Shown here: positions 1-6,713 of the stretch, in pieces
Numbering within the stretch: position 1 is the stretch's first letter
Layout: every line of letters starts with the position of its first letter
Assembly: GCA_029259835.1 (NCBI GenBank)
Contig: JAJDEL010000120.1
Coordinates: 1-9,707, forward strand
DNA from: Planctomicrobium sp.
GTDB lineage: Bacteria; Planctomycetota; Planctomycetia; Planctomycetales; Planctomycetaceae
Reading direction: 5' to 3'
Length of the DNA stretch: 9,707 bases
Position numbers and translations under genes: made by a program
The notes under the pieces: model-generated
The model's input: only the letters and a program-made list of their open reading frames with translations
Told to the model about the DNA's origin: nothing
The model's database searches: none

Positions 1-33
1 CCGCGAGAAAATTCTGAAGGCGTGATACTATCG

Positions 34-66
34 AATTTGCCACACACCTTAATTGTGCGGCAAATT
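34..66 (-). terminator. hairpin just downstream of the YdjY-domain gene, likely transcript end
   Basis: Bases 34-46 pair with 54-66 around a 7-base loop (47-53). The outer 8 bp (AATTTGCC / GGCAAATT) are perfect and an inner 4 bp (CACA / TGTG) are also perfect. Positions 42 and 58 are an A-C mismatch in plus-strand RNA but a G-U wobble in minus-strand RNA, so the 13-bp stem is continuous only in the RNA of the upstream gene. The stem begins 5 bases after the TAA stop at 72-74. The tail has only two U residues before a CGATAG sequence, so it is not a textbook intrinsic terminator. It could instead be a 3' stability stem. Confidence 0.6.
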
Positions 67-71
67 ACTCC

Positions 72-995
72 TTAATTCGACTCCGAAGGCTTCTGTTCTT
101 TTTGATCCTTCAAGTGCTGTTCTCGAACAGGTACTAACTCAATCGTGATCGGCGTGCCGAGTTCTGGAATTCGTTCAGTGTACGGTTCAAACGAACGTCC
201 AGCGGAATCGTTGGCAGAGCTTTTAATATCGACATCGATCATCGCATCTCCGAAGTTGGCAACACAGATGAAGCTGCCGCCCTCGGCCTGATAGTAATTC
301 GTGCCATCTTCGAGTTTTGAAAAACCACTGCCAGCAAAGACAAAATCCGCTTTCATTTCCCTCGGTTGACCTTCTTTGTACATCTTCTTGATGGCCTTCT
401 GATACATCTTGTCTTTGCTCATTGCCAGATAGATATCTCGCTTTTCTTTTGTCATCGTTCCAAAAAAGAGCAACAGTTGATTCATCTCGTCGTAGCGAAG
501 CCCGTCGTCGACAGAGTGATCAATTTTCACACCAGCAGGAACTGTTGTCAGTGGAGCATCGAAATAGCGATTTGTCAGGCCGCGAACCCACTCACTCGCT
601 AATCGTCGGTGTGTCGTACCTTGTTCATCCTTCCAACTCACAAAGATCTCAATTTTTTGTCCTTGAGGAGGTTGGTAGTTCGGCTGAAATTTCACCGATT
701 GCCCTGGCTTGGCGCCCAAGGCAAGTAACCCTGCATGGATGACTGCTGCTTTCGCATCGAGTGAAACGATGGACTCGTGTTCCTTGGTCTGCTTGCCGCA
801 CAAGAACATTTCGAGAACGCCCTGTCGCAAGCAGACGTGACCTTTCAACAACAGTCGATTGTTTGCTTTATCGAGAAGAACAGTTTTGTTTTTATTCAGT
901 GGGACCGGTTGCGCGTCATCGGCATTGACCGACTGCACAAGAAAAGTCGCTACAACAACAGTAATCAGAGACATAAAAGTTGATCGTGATCGCAT
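72..995 (-). CDS. exported YdjY-domain protein of unknown function
   Basis: This 307-residue protein has an N-terminal signal peptide: basic residues RSR at 2-4, a hydrophobic stretch at about 8-22, and a likely cleavage after VNA at 25. Residues about 38-140 look like the YdjY domain common in planctomycete exported proteins, with CLRQGVLEMF at 55-64, a second cysteine at 66 and TKEHES at 70-75. The second half carries FVFAGSGF (218-225), YYQAEGGSFICVANFGD (234-250) and PYTERIPELGTPITI (271-285), which I associate with the same planctomycete family. The biochemical role is unknown. The start is supported by GGAG at 1002-1005, 6 bases from the ATG. The C-terminal tail is charged and low in complexity. 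It lies 52 bases after smpB and is the last gene of the run, followed by a hairpin. The family name rests on recalled motifs. Confidence 0.72.
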   Translation of the reverse strand: MRSRSTFMSLITVVVATFLVQSVNADDAQPVPLNKNKTVLLDKANNRLLLKGHVCLRQGVLEMFLCGKQTKEHESIVSLDAKAAVIHAGLLALGAKPGQSVKFQPNYQPPQGQKIEIFVSWKDEQGTTHRRLASEWVRGLTNRYFDAPLTTVPAGVKIDHSVDDGLRYDEMNQLLLFFGTMTKEKRDIYLAMSKDKMYQKAIKKMYKEGQPREMKADFVFAGSGFSKLEDGTNYYQAEGGSFICVANFGDAMIDVDIKSSANDSAGRSFEPYTERIPELGTPITIELVPVREQHLKDQKEQKPSESN

Positions 996-1047
996 TGCTC
1001 ACTCCAAATAAATGATAAAACTCAACTCTTGACTATCAGTCCATTTC

Positions 1048-1545
1048 CTAATACCGCTTCTTCATGGCATCTTGAATCACACGTCGCGACTGGTCTTTCT
1101 TGTCTCTTTGACGATGGTCATGCAATTTGCGACCTTTCGCAGCAGCAATTTTGACTTTCACAATTCCACGTTGAAAATAGACCGACAGCGGGATGAGCGT
1201 CATCCCATCGTGACCAGCGGACTCCGCAAATTTATGAAGTTCTCTTTTTTTGAGTAACAATTTTCGTTCGCGTCGACGCTCGTGATTGAGGTAAGTTGCC
1301 TGAGGGTATTCGGCAATATCGCAATTGAGTAACCAGAATTCGTCGTTCTGAACCCGCGCATATGCTTCGTCAATTGTAATTTTGTTATTACGAATACTTT
1401 TGACTTCGCTCCCCATCAGAACGATACCGCACTCGATTTCATCGACAATTTCGTAATCATGCCGCGCACGACGATTTCTGCAAACGGTCCTGGAGTTAGG
1501 ATCTTCGACCGGCGCTTTCTTCTTTTTTGCTTTCTTGCTCGCCAT
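1048..1545 (-). CDS. smpB: SsrA (tmRNA)-binding protein SmpB
   Basis: SmpB binds tmRNA and delivers it to stalled ribosomes for trans-translation, which tags and releases incomplete proteins. The 165-residue product has the family hallmarks in order: NRRARHDYEI (24-33), GIVLMGSEVKSIR (40-52), AYARV (61-65), the basic NHERRRERKLLL stretch (87-98), the LIPLSVYF strand (117-124), VKVKIAAAKGRKLHDHR (129-145) and a basic C-terminal tail ending in AMKKRY. That tail is the part known to enter the decoding site. The length is near the usual 150-160; the excess is a lysine-rich N-terminal extension (KKAKKKK, 4-10). The ribosome binding site is weak, with an AGG in the bases just before the ATG. The 140-base upstream gap may hold its own promoter, but I see no clear one. 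I found no tmRNA gene in the window. Confidence 0.97.
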   Translation of the reverse strand: MASKKAKKKKAPVEDPNSRTVCRNRRARHDYEIVDEIECGIVLMGSEVKSIRNNKITIDEAYARVQNDEFWLLNCDIAEYPQATYLNHERRRERKLLLKKRELHKFAESAGHDGMTLIPLSVYFQRGIVKVKIAAAKGRKLHDHRQRDKKDQSRRVIQDAMKKRY

Positions 1546-1685
1546 GACTGCCTGATTGCCGTTTTAAATAAAGGAAGCGATTCATCGTAAAGAGAGTGCC
1601 GCGAACACGAAAGGGTTCGGACAATTTTGATAGAAACTATTGCAGCGTCAATCGTCTTTGGTAAACCATAAATTTTGGCAAAGCG

Positions 1686-2435
1686 CTATTCTGATTCTCG
1701 CGGGGCATCGTAGAGAATGTCGAGACCTTTGCGGTCCTTGAATTTCCAGCGTTTGACCAGCATTGTAAACACAACGATTTTCATCAGGTGCCACGTCGAA
1801 TAAATTCTGAGTTTACGTGCCGAGGTGACAACGCATTCCTTCACGATGACAAACTTTCCTTTCGCCCGGATTGCCTCAGAGAGATACCTTTCTTCGGCAG
1901 CGAAGTGTTTGGAGTCGAAGCCGCCAATCTCTTCAAAAACACTCCTTAGAACATAAATACTGCAACCAGCTGCCCAGCCACCGATTCTTTGCCAGTAATA
2001 CGCAAAGAGATGGGAAAGTTTGAGTTGCAGCCAGGTGATTCCATCGTCAAAACTGACGGACGCTCCGCCTCCAACCGCACCCTCGTCAACGGCACTGAGC
2101 ATCGCTTGCAAAGTTTGTACAGGCAACTGTGTATCAGCATCAATAAAGATCAAAAGGCGCCCGGTTGCAACTTCAGCGCCTGCGTTTCTGACTTCACCGA
2201 TGTTGTGCAACTCAACATTGACAACTCTCGCACCAAACTCAGTGGCAATCTTGGCGGTTGCATCTGTGGAAGCATCGTCGACCACGATGACTTCGCTGCT
2301 GATGCCGCATCCGCAAACAGCTTTCGCGATCGATTGAATTGTGGATGCCAGCAACAACTCTTCGTCACGGGCTGGGATGATAAAAGAAACGTCTGGCCTT
2401 GAGCTTTGGGGATTTTCGTCTTCTAAGATTCTCAA
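1686..2435 (-). CDS. family 2 glycosyltransferase (TTG start)
   Basis: This is a 249-residue GT-A fold glycosyltransferase. It begins VSFIIPARDEE (16-26), the usual first strand of family 2, followed by EVIVVDDASTDAT (48-60), which forms the nucleotide-sugar pocket. FIDADTQL (97-104) carries the DXD-type metal site. GGFDS (171-175) and EERYLSEAIRAKG (181-193) match the acceptor-side region. There is no signal peptide, and only a short hydrophobic patch at 217-228, so the enzyme is probably cytoplasmic or peripheral to the membrane. Donor and acceptor cannot be read from sequence. The start is TTG at 2433-2435: the frame has a TAA 48 bases upstream, no ATG or GTG between, and no ATG before the family's first strand. 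The gene starts 53 bases after the DUF1080 stop. No other glycan genes are nearby. Confidence 0.9.
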   Translation of the reverse strand: MRILEDENPQSSRPDVSFIIPARDEELLLASTIQSIAKAVCGCGISSEVIVVDDASTDATAKIATEFGARVVNVELHNIGEVRNAGAEVATGRLLIFIDADTQLPVQTLQAMLSAVDEGAVGGGASVSFDDGITWLQLKLSHLFAYYWQRIGGWAAGCSIYVLRSVFEEIGGFDSKHFAAEERYLSEAIRAKGKFVIVKECVVTSARKLRIYSTWHLMKIVVFTMLVKRWKFKDRKGLDILYDAPRESE

Positions 2436-2445
2436 TTTTTGGGAG

Positions 2446-2449
2446 TCCT
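2446..2449 (-). promoter_or_regulatory. ribosome binding site for the TTG-started glycosyltransferase
   Basis: Minus-strand AGGA lies 10 bases before the TTG at 2433-2435. The spacing is slightly long. The nearby ATG at 2459-2461 is in another frame and stops after eight codons, so it cannot be the start. Confidence 0.45.
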
Positions 2450-2488
2450 GCTTGTATCCATCCGGCGGAACCGGCTCTACTTAAGATG

Positions 2489-3556
2489 CTAGTAAATCGG
2501 AATTGGAGCAACTTTCACAGGAGCTGTAACCCACGATTTTTCTTTCTTCGAGTCGGGTCGCTTGGGAGCAATCCAGATGTTGCGATACACCACCGGGTTT
2601 CCGTGGTCTTGTAATTTCGTTGGCAGCAGTTCAGGGCCTTCCGGTTTTCCGCCACCGGTTTTGTTTGGAATGTCGGCGTTGTTGTGAATGAGAACACCGT
2701 TATGCCAGACGCTGATTTTCATATTCGAAAGTTTGTTGGCTTTTTCGTCGAATGTTGGTGATGTCAAATCAATGTCGTAAGTCTGCCATTGCAACGGAGG
2801 GAAGCACATGTTGAAGTCCGGTCTGCGAGTTTTGTAGAGAGCTCCACATTCGTTTTCGACACCTACCAGACCAAATGAATCCAGCACCTGAACTTCGTAG
2901 CGACTTTGAAGATAGAAACCGCTGTTGCCTCGTCCCTGACCGCGAGCCATCGGTTTGTATGGCAATCGAAATTCCGCATGCAGACGGAAACTATCAAACG
3001 AATCCTTCGTCTCAGTCCCAGCGATTAAAAGACCATCTTCGGTCATCTTAGCGTTTTTGAATTGGTCGGTACTCGTTCCATCAAACAGAACAACCGCGCC
3101 AGGAGGTGGCGCGGTTCCCATCGTGGGACTGATACGCATCATTTTTTTTAATTCTCCAGCTCGACGACCGTCTTTCGTCATGATTGTCGCGCCGCTCTTT
3201 TCCAGAACGACTTCGTAATCGTCATTCCTTAAGGTGACAACATCACCGGTCATGCCTCCCTGCAATTCGTAACGAGTTCCACCGAACCAGCCTTCTCCCG
3301 GCAATCCACCGTAGTATTTCGTGCCAGCAAACTTTCCCTCGCCCAGGGCGATGACTTGAATCGCAACAGGCTCGGAACTTCGTCCCGTTGGGCGTGATCT
3401 CTGCCAACCTCGATACTCACCTTGAAATTGGTAATCGGAATCGACTTCCTGAATGTCCGTGTAAACGGGACCATCTTTTCCATCCGCAGCAATGAGGGGC
3501 AAACAGAAAGCCAGCAGAAAAATCCCTGCGCAACATCGACTGAAAAAATTCGTCAT
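2489..3556 (-). CDS. exported DUF1080 (3-keto-disaccharide hydrolase family) protein
   Basis: From the ATG at 3554-3556 the product has 355 residues. A signal peptide with core AGIFLLAFCLPLIAA ends near residue 24. Residues about 28-145 contain YQFQGEYRGWQRS, KYYGGLPGEGWFGGTRYEL and an acidic DDYEVVLEK stretch, a module I have no functional name for. The DUF1080 domain (PF06439), a concanavalin-like beta sandwich, spans about 153-330: VVLFDGTSTDQF, FRLHAEFRLPY, RGNSGFYLQSRYEVQVLDS (209-227), QWQTYDIDL and VVYRNIWI. The family includes 3-keto-glycoside hydrolases, and many members are uncharacterised. Location is probably the periplasm or cell surface. The frame stays open for 72 more codons upstream to an ATG overlapping the kinase stop, but that stretch would bury the signal peptide, so I chose the internal start, which has AGG 8 bases upstream. 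Confidence 0.88.
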   Translation of the reverse strand: MTNFFSRCCAGIFLLAFCLPLIAADGKDGPVYTDIQEVDSDYQFQGEYRGWQRSRPTGRSSEPVAIQVIALGEGKFAGTKYYGGLPGEGWFGGTRYELQGGMTGDVVTLRNDDYEVVLEKSGATIMTKDGRRAGELKKMMRISPTMGTAPPPGAVVLFDGTSTDQFKNAKMTEDGLLIAGTETKDSFDSFRLHAEFRLPYKPMARGQGRGNSGFYLQSRYEVQVLDSFGLVGVENECGALYKTRRPDFNMCFPPLQWQTYDIDLTSPTFDEKANKLSNMKISVWHNGVLIHNNADIPNKTGGGKPEGPELLPTKLQDHGNPVVYRNIWIAPKRPDSKKEKSWVTAPVKVAPIPIY

Positions 3557-3564
3557 CTGCAATA

Positions 3565-3567
3565 CCT
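3565..3567 (-). promoter_or_regulatory. ribosome binding site supporting the internal DUF1080 start
   Basis: Minus-strand AGG (within ACAGG) lies 8 bases before the ATG at 3554-3556. That ATG places the signal peptide at the true N-terminus. The core is short, so the site is only moderately convincing. Confidence 0.4.
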
Positions 3568-3768
3568 GTCTTGTCAAGAATCCGGCGATCTGTCGGCTAA
3601 CAATAGATTCCAAAATTGTTTTAGAAAAGAGAACAAACGTGTTGAGCATTCTGATACTTGGGGAAGTCAAGATGCAACGACAAACTGTAATTTCGGAGAA
3701 ATCGGCGATAATTTGGGATGCACCTTCTTTACGACTCCGAGAATCCGCACGGCTGGAAGCCAGCAACC

Positions 3769-5460
3769 TCATCGTTTTTCCACTTTGTCGACTCTCTGAA
3801 TTTGGTGTTCCTGCTCGACTCCATCGTCAAGAATATACGGCCATTTCAAATGAAATCGAGTTCCTCGCCCGAGTTCACTTTCGACGGTAATTTCTCCACC
3901 ATGTTCCTGAAGCACTTTGCGACTCACTGACAACCCCAACCCAGTGCCAGCCGATCCTTTGCTGGATTCAAAGAGACTGAAAAGTTTCGGGAGGTCGACT
4001 GGATCGATCCCAGTTCCATTATCTTCGATGTCCAAATGGAATTGTTCTTCAGAAGGAGAAAAGCGACAGGCAACCGAAATCCTGGGTTGCGTTTGATCCT
4101 CCAGTGCATCAATCGCGTTAATGATGAGATTCAGAATCGCTCGGTGAAATCCTTCTGGATCGATCATTGATTCGGGAATCCCATCGTCAATATCAATGTG
4201 GAGTTTAATTCCTCGATCTGTTAATCGTTGCTGCATTAACTCTGCGACGTCTTGAGCCACCGACTGAATCGAAGTCATGGACAGTTTTGGGTCACGTTCT
4301 TTACTGAACGTCAGCATGTCCATCACAAGGTTGTAAATTCTTTCCTGATTCCTTTCGACAATGACCCAACCTTTTTTAATCATTTCCCGATTGTCGTCCT
4401 TAAGTCCCATATCAACGAGGTATCCGCCGCCGCGTACTCCCTGCAAAATGTTTTTAATATGATGGCTCATAATCGCGACCGTTTGTCCAACAGCGGCCAG
4501 ACGTTCCGCTTTGATCGTTGAATCTTGATAACGAAAATTTTCAATCGCGAGCGCAGACTGACGACCTATCGCCAAGAGCAACCGTAGCAACTGATCGTTG
4601 AATTGTCCGCGCTGCGGGTCTTCAAGGTGTATTGGCGAGTTCGTTGTATCAACGTAGATCACTCCCATAAGTTCATAGCGTCCGTGCATAGGAACGCACA
4701 TCACTTCGCGGATTCCTGCTTTGAGAATGCTTTGTCCGCCATCGAAGCGACTGTCATGCTGAGCATCGGAAGTACGAACCCCCTGACCGTTTTGGATCAC
4801 ATATTCAACGACTGTTGTTGAGATTGGCATTCGTTCATCGACGTCGATGCCAGGGCGGTGGCTCACGACTCTCGGCTCGATGCGGTCTGTTTTACTATCG
4901 GTGACAAGCATACAGCCCCGATCAGCACCGACAGATTGAAGAGTGAGATTGAGAATGCGGCTGAGCAATTCGTCGCGTGAAGAAGTCGGCCTAACAACTT
5001 CTTCTGTGATTTGATACAAAAGTTGAAGATTGGCACCTGCATGGCCCCAGTCATTTCCGAGCCCGACACTTTCAGAACGAGCCTGTCCAACGATTCTCGA
5101 TCTGTCATCACTCGCGTGATTCGGAATGAGATTAATCCTCGCGATTGCCGCATGGGAACCATCTTCAGCGGTCGAGGAGAACAGCAAAATCGTACGACCA
5201 AGCTGTATTTGGTCGCTCTGTTCGAGCAAGGACGATTCGATGAGTTTCCCGTTTACGAACGTTCCATTCGAACTGTTCAGGTCCGTGATACGCCAGTGAT
5301 CATTTTCACGAGAAATAACGGCATGCTGTCGGGACATTTCCGTATCGAGGATGCGGTAGTCATTTTGAACACCACGACCGACTCGAAGTGAGTCACCTCT
5401 CAAATCGATGCGACTCCCCTGGTCCGGTCCCTGAATGACCAGTAACGTCGCTTCCGACAC
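3769..5460 (-). CDS. soluble FHA-GAF histidine kinase (GTG start)
   Basis: This 563-residue protein has three parts. An FHA domain (about 5-95) keeps its phosphothreonine-binding residues: VGRG (27-30), SRQH (43-46), SSNGTFVNG (63-71). A GAF domain (about 160-310) includes ADRGCMLVTDSKTD and IREVMCVPMHGRYELMGVIY. A kinase core follows, with H-box MSHHIKNILQG (331-341; H333 aligns with the phospho-accepting histidine, H334 follows), N-box NLIINAIDAL (444-453), DIEDNGTGI (477-485) and GTGLGLSVS (505-513). The residues needed for autophosphorylation look present. There is no membrane segment, so it is a cytoplasmic sensor whose inputs are the GAF ligand and FHA partners. No receiver domain or response regulator is in the window. 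The GTG start is supported by GAGG 7 bases upstream and by a TGA four codons upstream in frame. It follows the J-like gene by 71 bases, suggesting one transcript. Confidence 0.93.
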   Translation of the reverse strand: MSEATLLVIQGPDQGSRIDLRGDSLRVGRGVQNDYRILDTEMSRQHAVISRENDHWRITDLNSSNGTFVNGKLIESSLLEQSDQIQLGRTILLFSSTAEDGSHAAIARINLIPNHASDDRSRIVGQARSESVGLGNDWGHAGANLQLLYQITEEVVRPTSSRDELLSRILNLTLQSVGADRGCMLVTDSKTDRIEPRVVSHRPGIDVDERMPISTTVVEYVIQNGQGVRTSDAQHDSRFDGGQSILKAGIREVMCVPMHGRYELMGVIYVDTTNSPIHLEDPQRGQFNDQLLRLLLAIGRQSALAIENFRYQDSTIKAERLAAVGQTVAIMSHHIKNILQGVRGGGYLVDMGLKDDNREMIKKGWVIVERNQERIYNLVMDMLTFSKERDPKLSMTSIQSVAQDVAELMQQRLTDRGIKLHIDIDDGIPESMIDPEGFHRAILNLIINAIDALEDQTQPRISVACRFSPSEEQFHLDIEDNGTGIDPVDLPKLFSLFESSKGSAGTGLGLSVSRKVLQEHGGEITVESELGRGTRFHLKWPYILDDGVEQEHQIQRVDKVEKR

Positions 5461-5467
5461 AACAGCA

Positions 5468-5471
5468 CCTC
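5468..5471 (-). promoter_or_regulatory. Shine-Dalgarno site fixing the kinase GTG start
   Basis: Minus-strand GAGG, within AGTGAGGTG, ends 7 bases before the GTG at 5458-5460. The spacing is good. An in-frame TGA overlaps this site, so no upstream start is possible, and the FHA domain starts too close after the GTG to use a later one. Confidence 0.75.
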
Positions 5472-5531
5472 ACTTTGAACACTTGCATTGATGGTTGGCG
5501 ATCAACTCCCTCTAAATTTATCACTCCGTTG

Positions 5532-6572
5532 TCACTTCCAGTATTTTTGTGTGACCCAAAACGTCGTTGCAATTAAGCTGATTCCCGCCAAAACGAATGA
5601 AGCCATGTTAGGGTATGCGGCGAGTTTTAATCCGACCGTAGGGATCATCATTTTCAAGATGACCGGTAACATGGGAATGATAGCACTCCAGCAAATGAAC
5701 AAAATCCCGTACTGTTTCCGTTCCTTTTTTTCGTCCGCGGAAAGTTGATCGAATCCGATTGGAGAAGATGATTTTTTGTCCTTGCTTTTTTTCTTTCCAG
5801 TCGATTTTTGCGATACAGCATCCATACTCGTCGAAGAAATCTTCGCGTCATCGCGCATGCCGGGCGCGTAATACTGGGCAATCGATTGATTGATTGATCG
5901 TGGCGTCACAATCACCGGACGAATGGGAACTTCGTATCGCATGCGAAGTTCGTCTTCGAGTTCATGATCGATTTGATCGACAACAGCAACCAGTAACTGT
6001 CCATCATCAATGAAGAGTGGAACAAAGGAATTTCTCTTGACCATTGCGCGTGAAACGAGATCCAGCGCATCGTCCTCTGGAAGCATATCGTCCAAGTCAA
6101 CAAAGGAATATCCAAGTTGAACAGCCAGAGCTTGAGCGGCTTTCGTTGGCTTCACCAGATTCATCTGGACAACCGCATCCCGATGAGACAACCCGCGCCG
6201 ATCGGCGAACTCTTCAACTTCCGTTTGTTGTTCACGTGACAGATCTCCATTGCGAACGAGAACATCGAGCAATGGCTGACGACCGAACTCATCAAGTTCA
6301 GCTTCAAACTCACGCCCGAGACCCTCGTCGTACTCGCGTTTACGAACCGGGTCCGTTAAGCAGAGCATCGCCTTTGCCATTTCGTTCAGCAAATCCTGTG
6401 ATTGAACAGAGTACTGCCCGGTTGCGTATTTGCGAACGTGTCCGTTCAGTTTTTTGTAATGAGCACGTACCTTGTCAGATTCATCCTCGAATCGGACAAG
6501 CCTGAGTAGTTCGTAGTGATCTGGTGGGCGAGGCCCTTCCGGGATGCCAAGCCATTCCTTGTAAAAATCCAT
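5532..6572 (-). CDS. membrane-anchored J-like / MshEN-domain protein
   Basis: From the ATG at 6570-6572 the product has 346 residues. Residues 1-85 are a degenerate J-like module: MDFYKEWLGI, PPDHYELLRL (16-25), HVRKYATGQYS (45-55), LLNEMAKAMLCLTDP (61-75) and KREYD. The HPD that J-proteins use to stimulate Hsp70 ATPase is absent; GHVRKY stands in its place. Residues about 98-235 resemble the N-terminal domain of GspE/MshE ATPases (T2SSE_N/MshEN), with QLGYSFVDLDDMLPEDDALD (152-171), FVPLFIDDGQLLVAVVD and SINQSIAQYY. The GspE ATPase domain is absent. A Lys/Ser linker (258-287) leads to two hydrophobic segments (about 288-310 and 316-340), so the soluble part probably faces the cytoplasm. The 24 codons upstream are a chance extension (MWTHTRARCSC). 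It lies 141 bases after hsp70, which suggests a partnership, but the missing HPD argues against a classic DnaJ role. Confidence 0.8.
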   Translation of the reverse strand: MDFYKEWLGIPEGPRPPDHYELLRLVRFEDESDKVRAHYKKLNGHVRKYATGQYSVQSQDLLNEMAKAMLCLTDPVRKREYDEGLGREFEAELDEFGRQPLLDVLVRNGDLSREQQTEVEEFADRRGLSHRDAVVQMNLVKPTKAAQALAVQLGYSFVDLDDMLPEDDALDLVSRAMVKRNSFVPLFIDDGQLLVAVVDQIDHELEDELRMRYEVPIRPVIVTPRSINQSIAQYYAPGMRDDAKISSTSMDAVSQKSTGKKKSKDKKSSSPIGFDQLSADEKKERKQYGILFICWSAIIPMLPVILKMMIPTVGLKLAAYPNMASFVLAGISLIATTFWVTQKYWK

Positions 6573-6614
6573 GATCAGAACTCTATATAAATGCACTGAA
6601 AGAAAAAGCATACA

Positions 6615-6629
6615 AGAGCATCTAGCTCT
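6615..6629 (-). terminator. weak hairpin with U-rich tail between hsp70 and the J-like gene
   Basis: Minus-strand AGAGC-TAGAT-GCTCT forms a perfect 5-bp stem with a 5-base loop. After eight bases comes a U-rich run (CUUUUUCUUUC in RNA). It lies 84 bases after the hsp70 stop. The short stem and the offset tail make this at best a partial terminator that lowers read-through from hsp70 into the J-like gene. Chance occurrence is quite possible. Confidence 0.22.
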
Positions 6630-6713
6630 GGTGTGTGTCCACAAGGAGTCGTTTTGCTATTCAAAGCTGTGAACTCCGCGAGGCAGATCGCGTCTGTCAA
6701 AACTTAAACTGAT

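Noticed and set aside
1017..1040. short inverted repeats between smpB and the YdjY-domain gene (TCAA-GAG-TTGA followed by TTTT; GACT-GAT-AGTC)
   Set aside because: Stems are only 4 bp and AT-rich, too weak to call a terminator.
1623..1651. possible promoter TTGACG-N17-AAAATT (minus strand) before smpB
   Set aside because: The -35 is good but the -10 matches in only about half its bases, which AT-rich spacers give by chance.
1989..2402. 137-codon plus-strand open frame opposite the glycosyltransferase
   Set aside because: The opposite strand has unmistakable GT2 motifs across the same span; this frame shows no domain and no upstream ribosome binding site that stands out.
5011..5391. 126-codon plus-strand open frame opposite the kinase FHA region
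   Set aside because: It mirrors the conserved FHA and linker codons and shows no family features of its own.
6044..6505. 153-codon plus-strand open frame antisense to the J-like gene
   Set aside because: Composition is Arg/Pro/Ser-rich with no recognisable domain, and it lies wholly opposite a gene with clear family motifs.
6573..6644. 24-codon N-terminal extension of the J-like gene
   Set aside because: MWTHTRARCSC-type sequence does not resemble the family, whose members begin at or near the DFYKEWLGI motif.
6695..6700. perfect minus-strand TTGACA just after the hsp70 stop
   Set aside because: No -10-like sequence lies 16-18 bases downstream.
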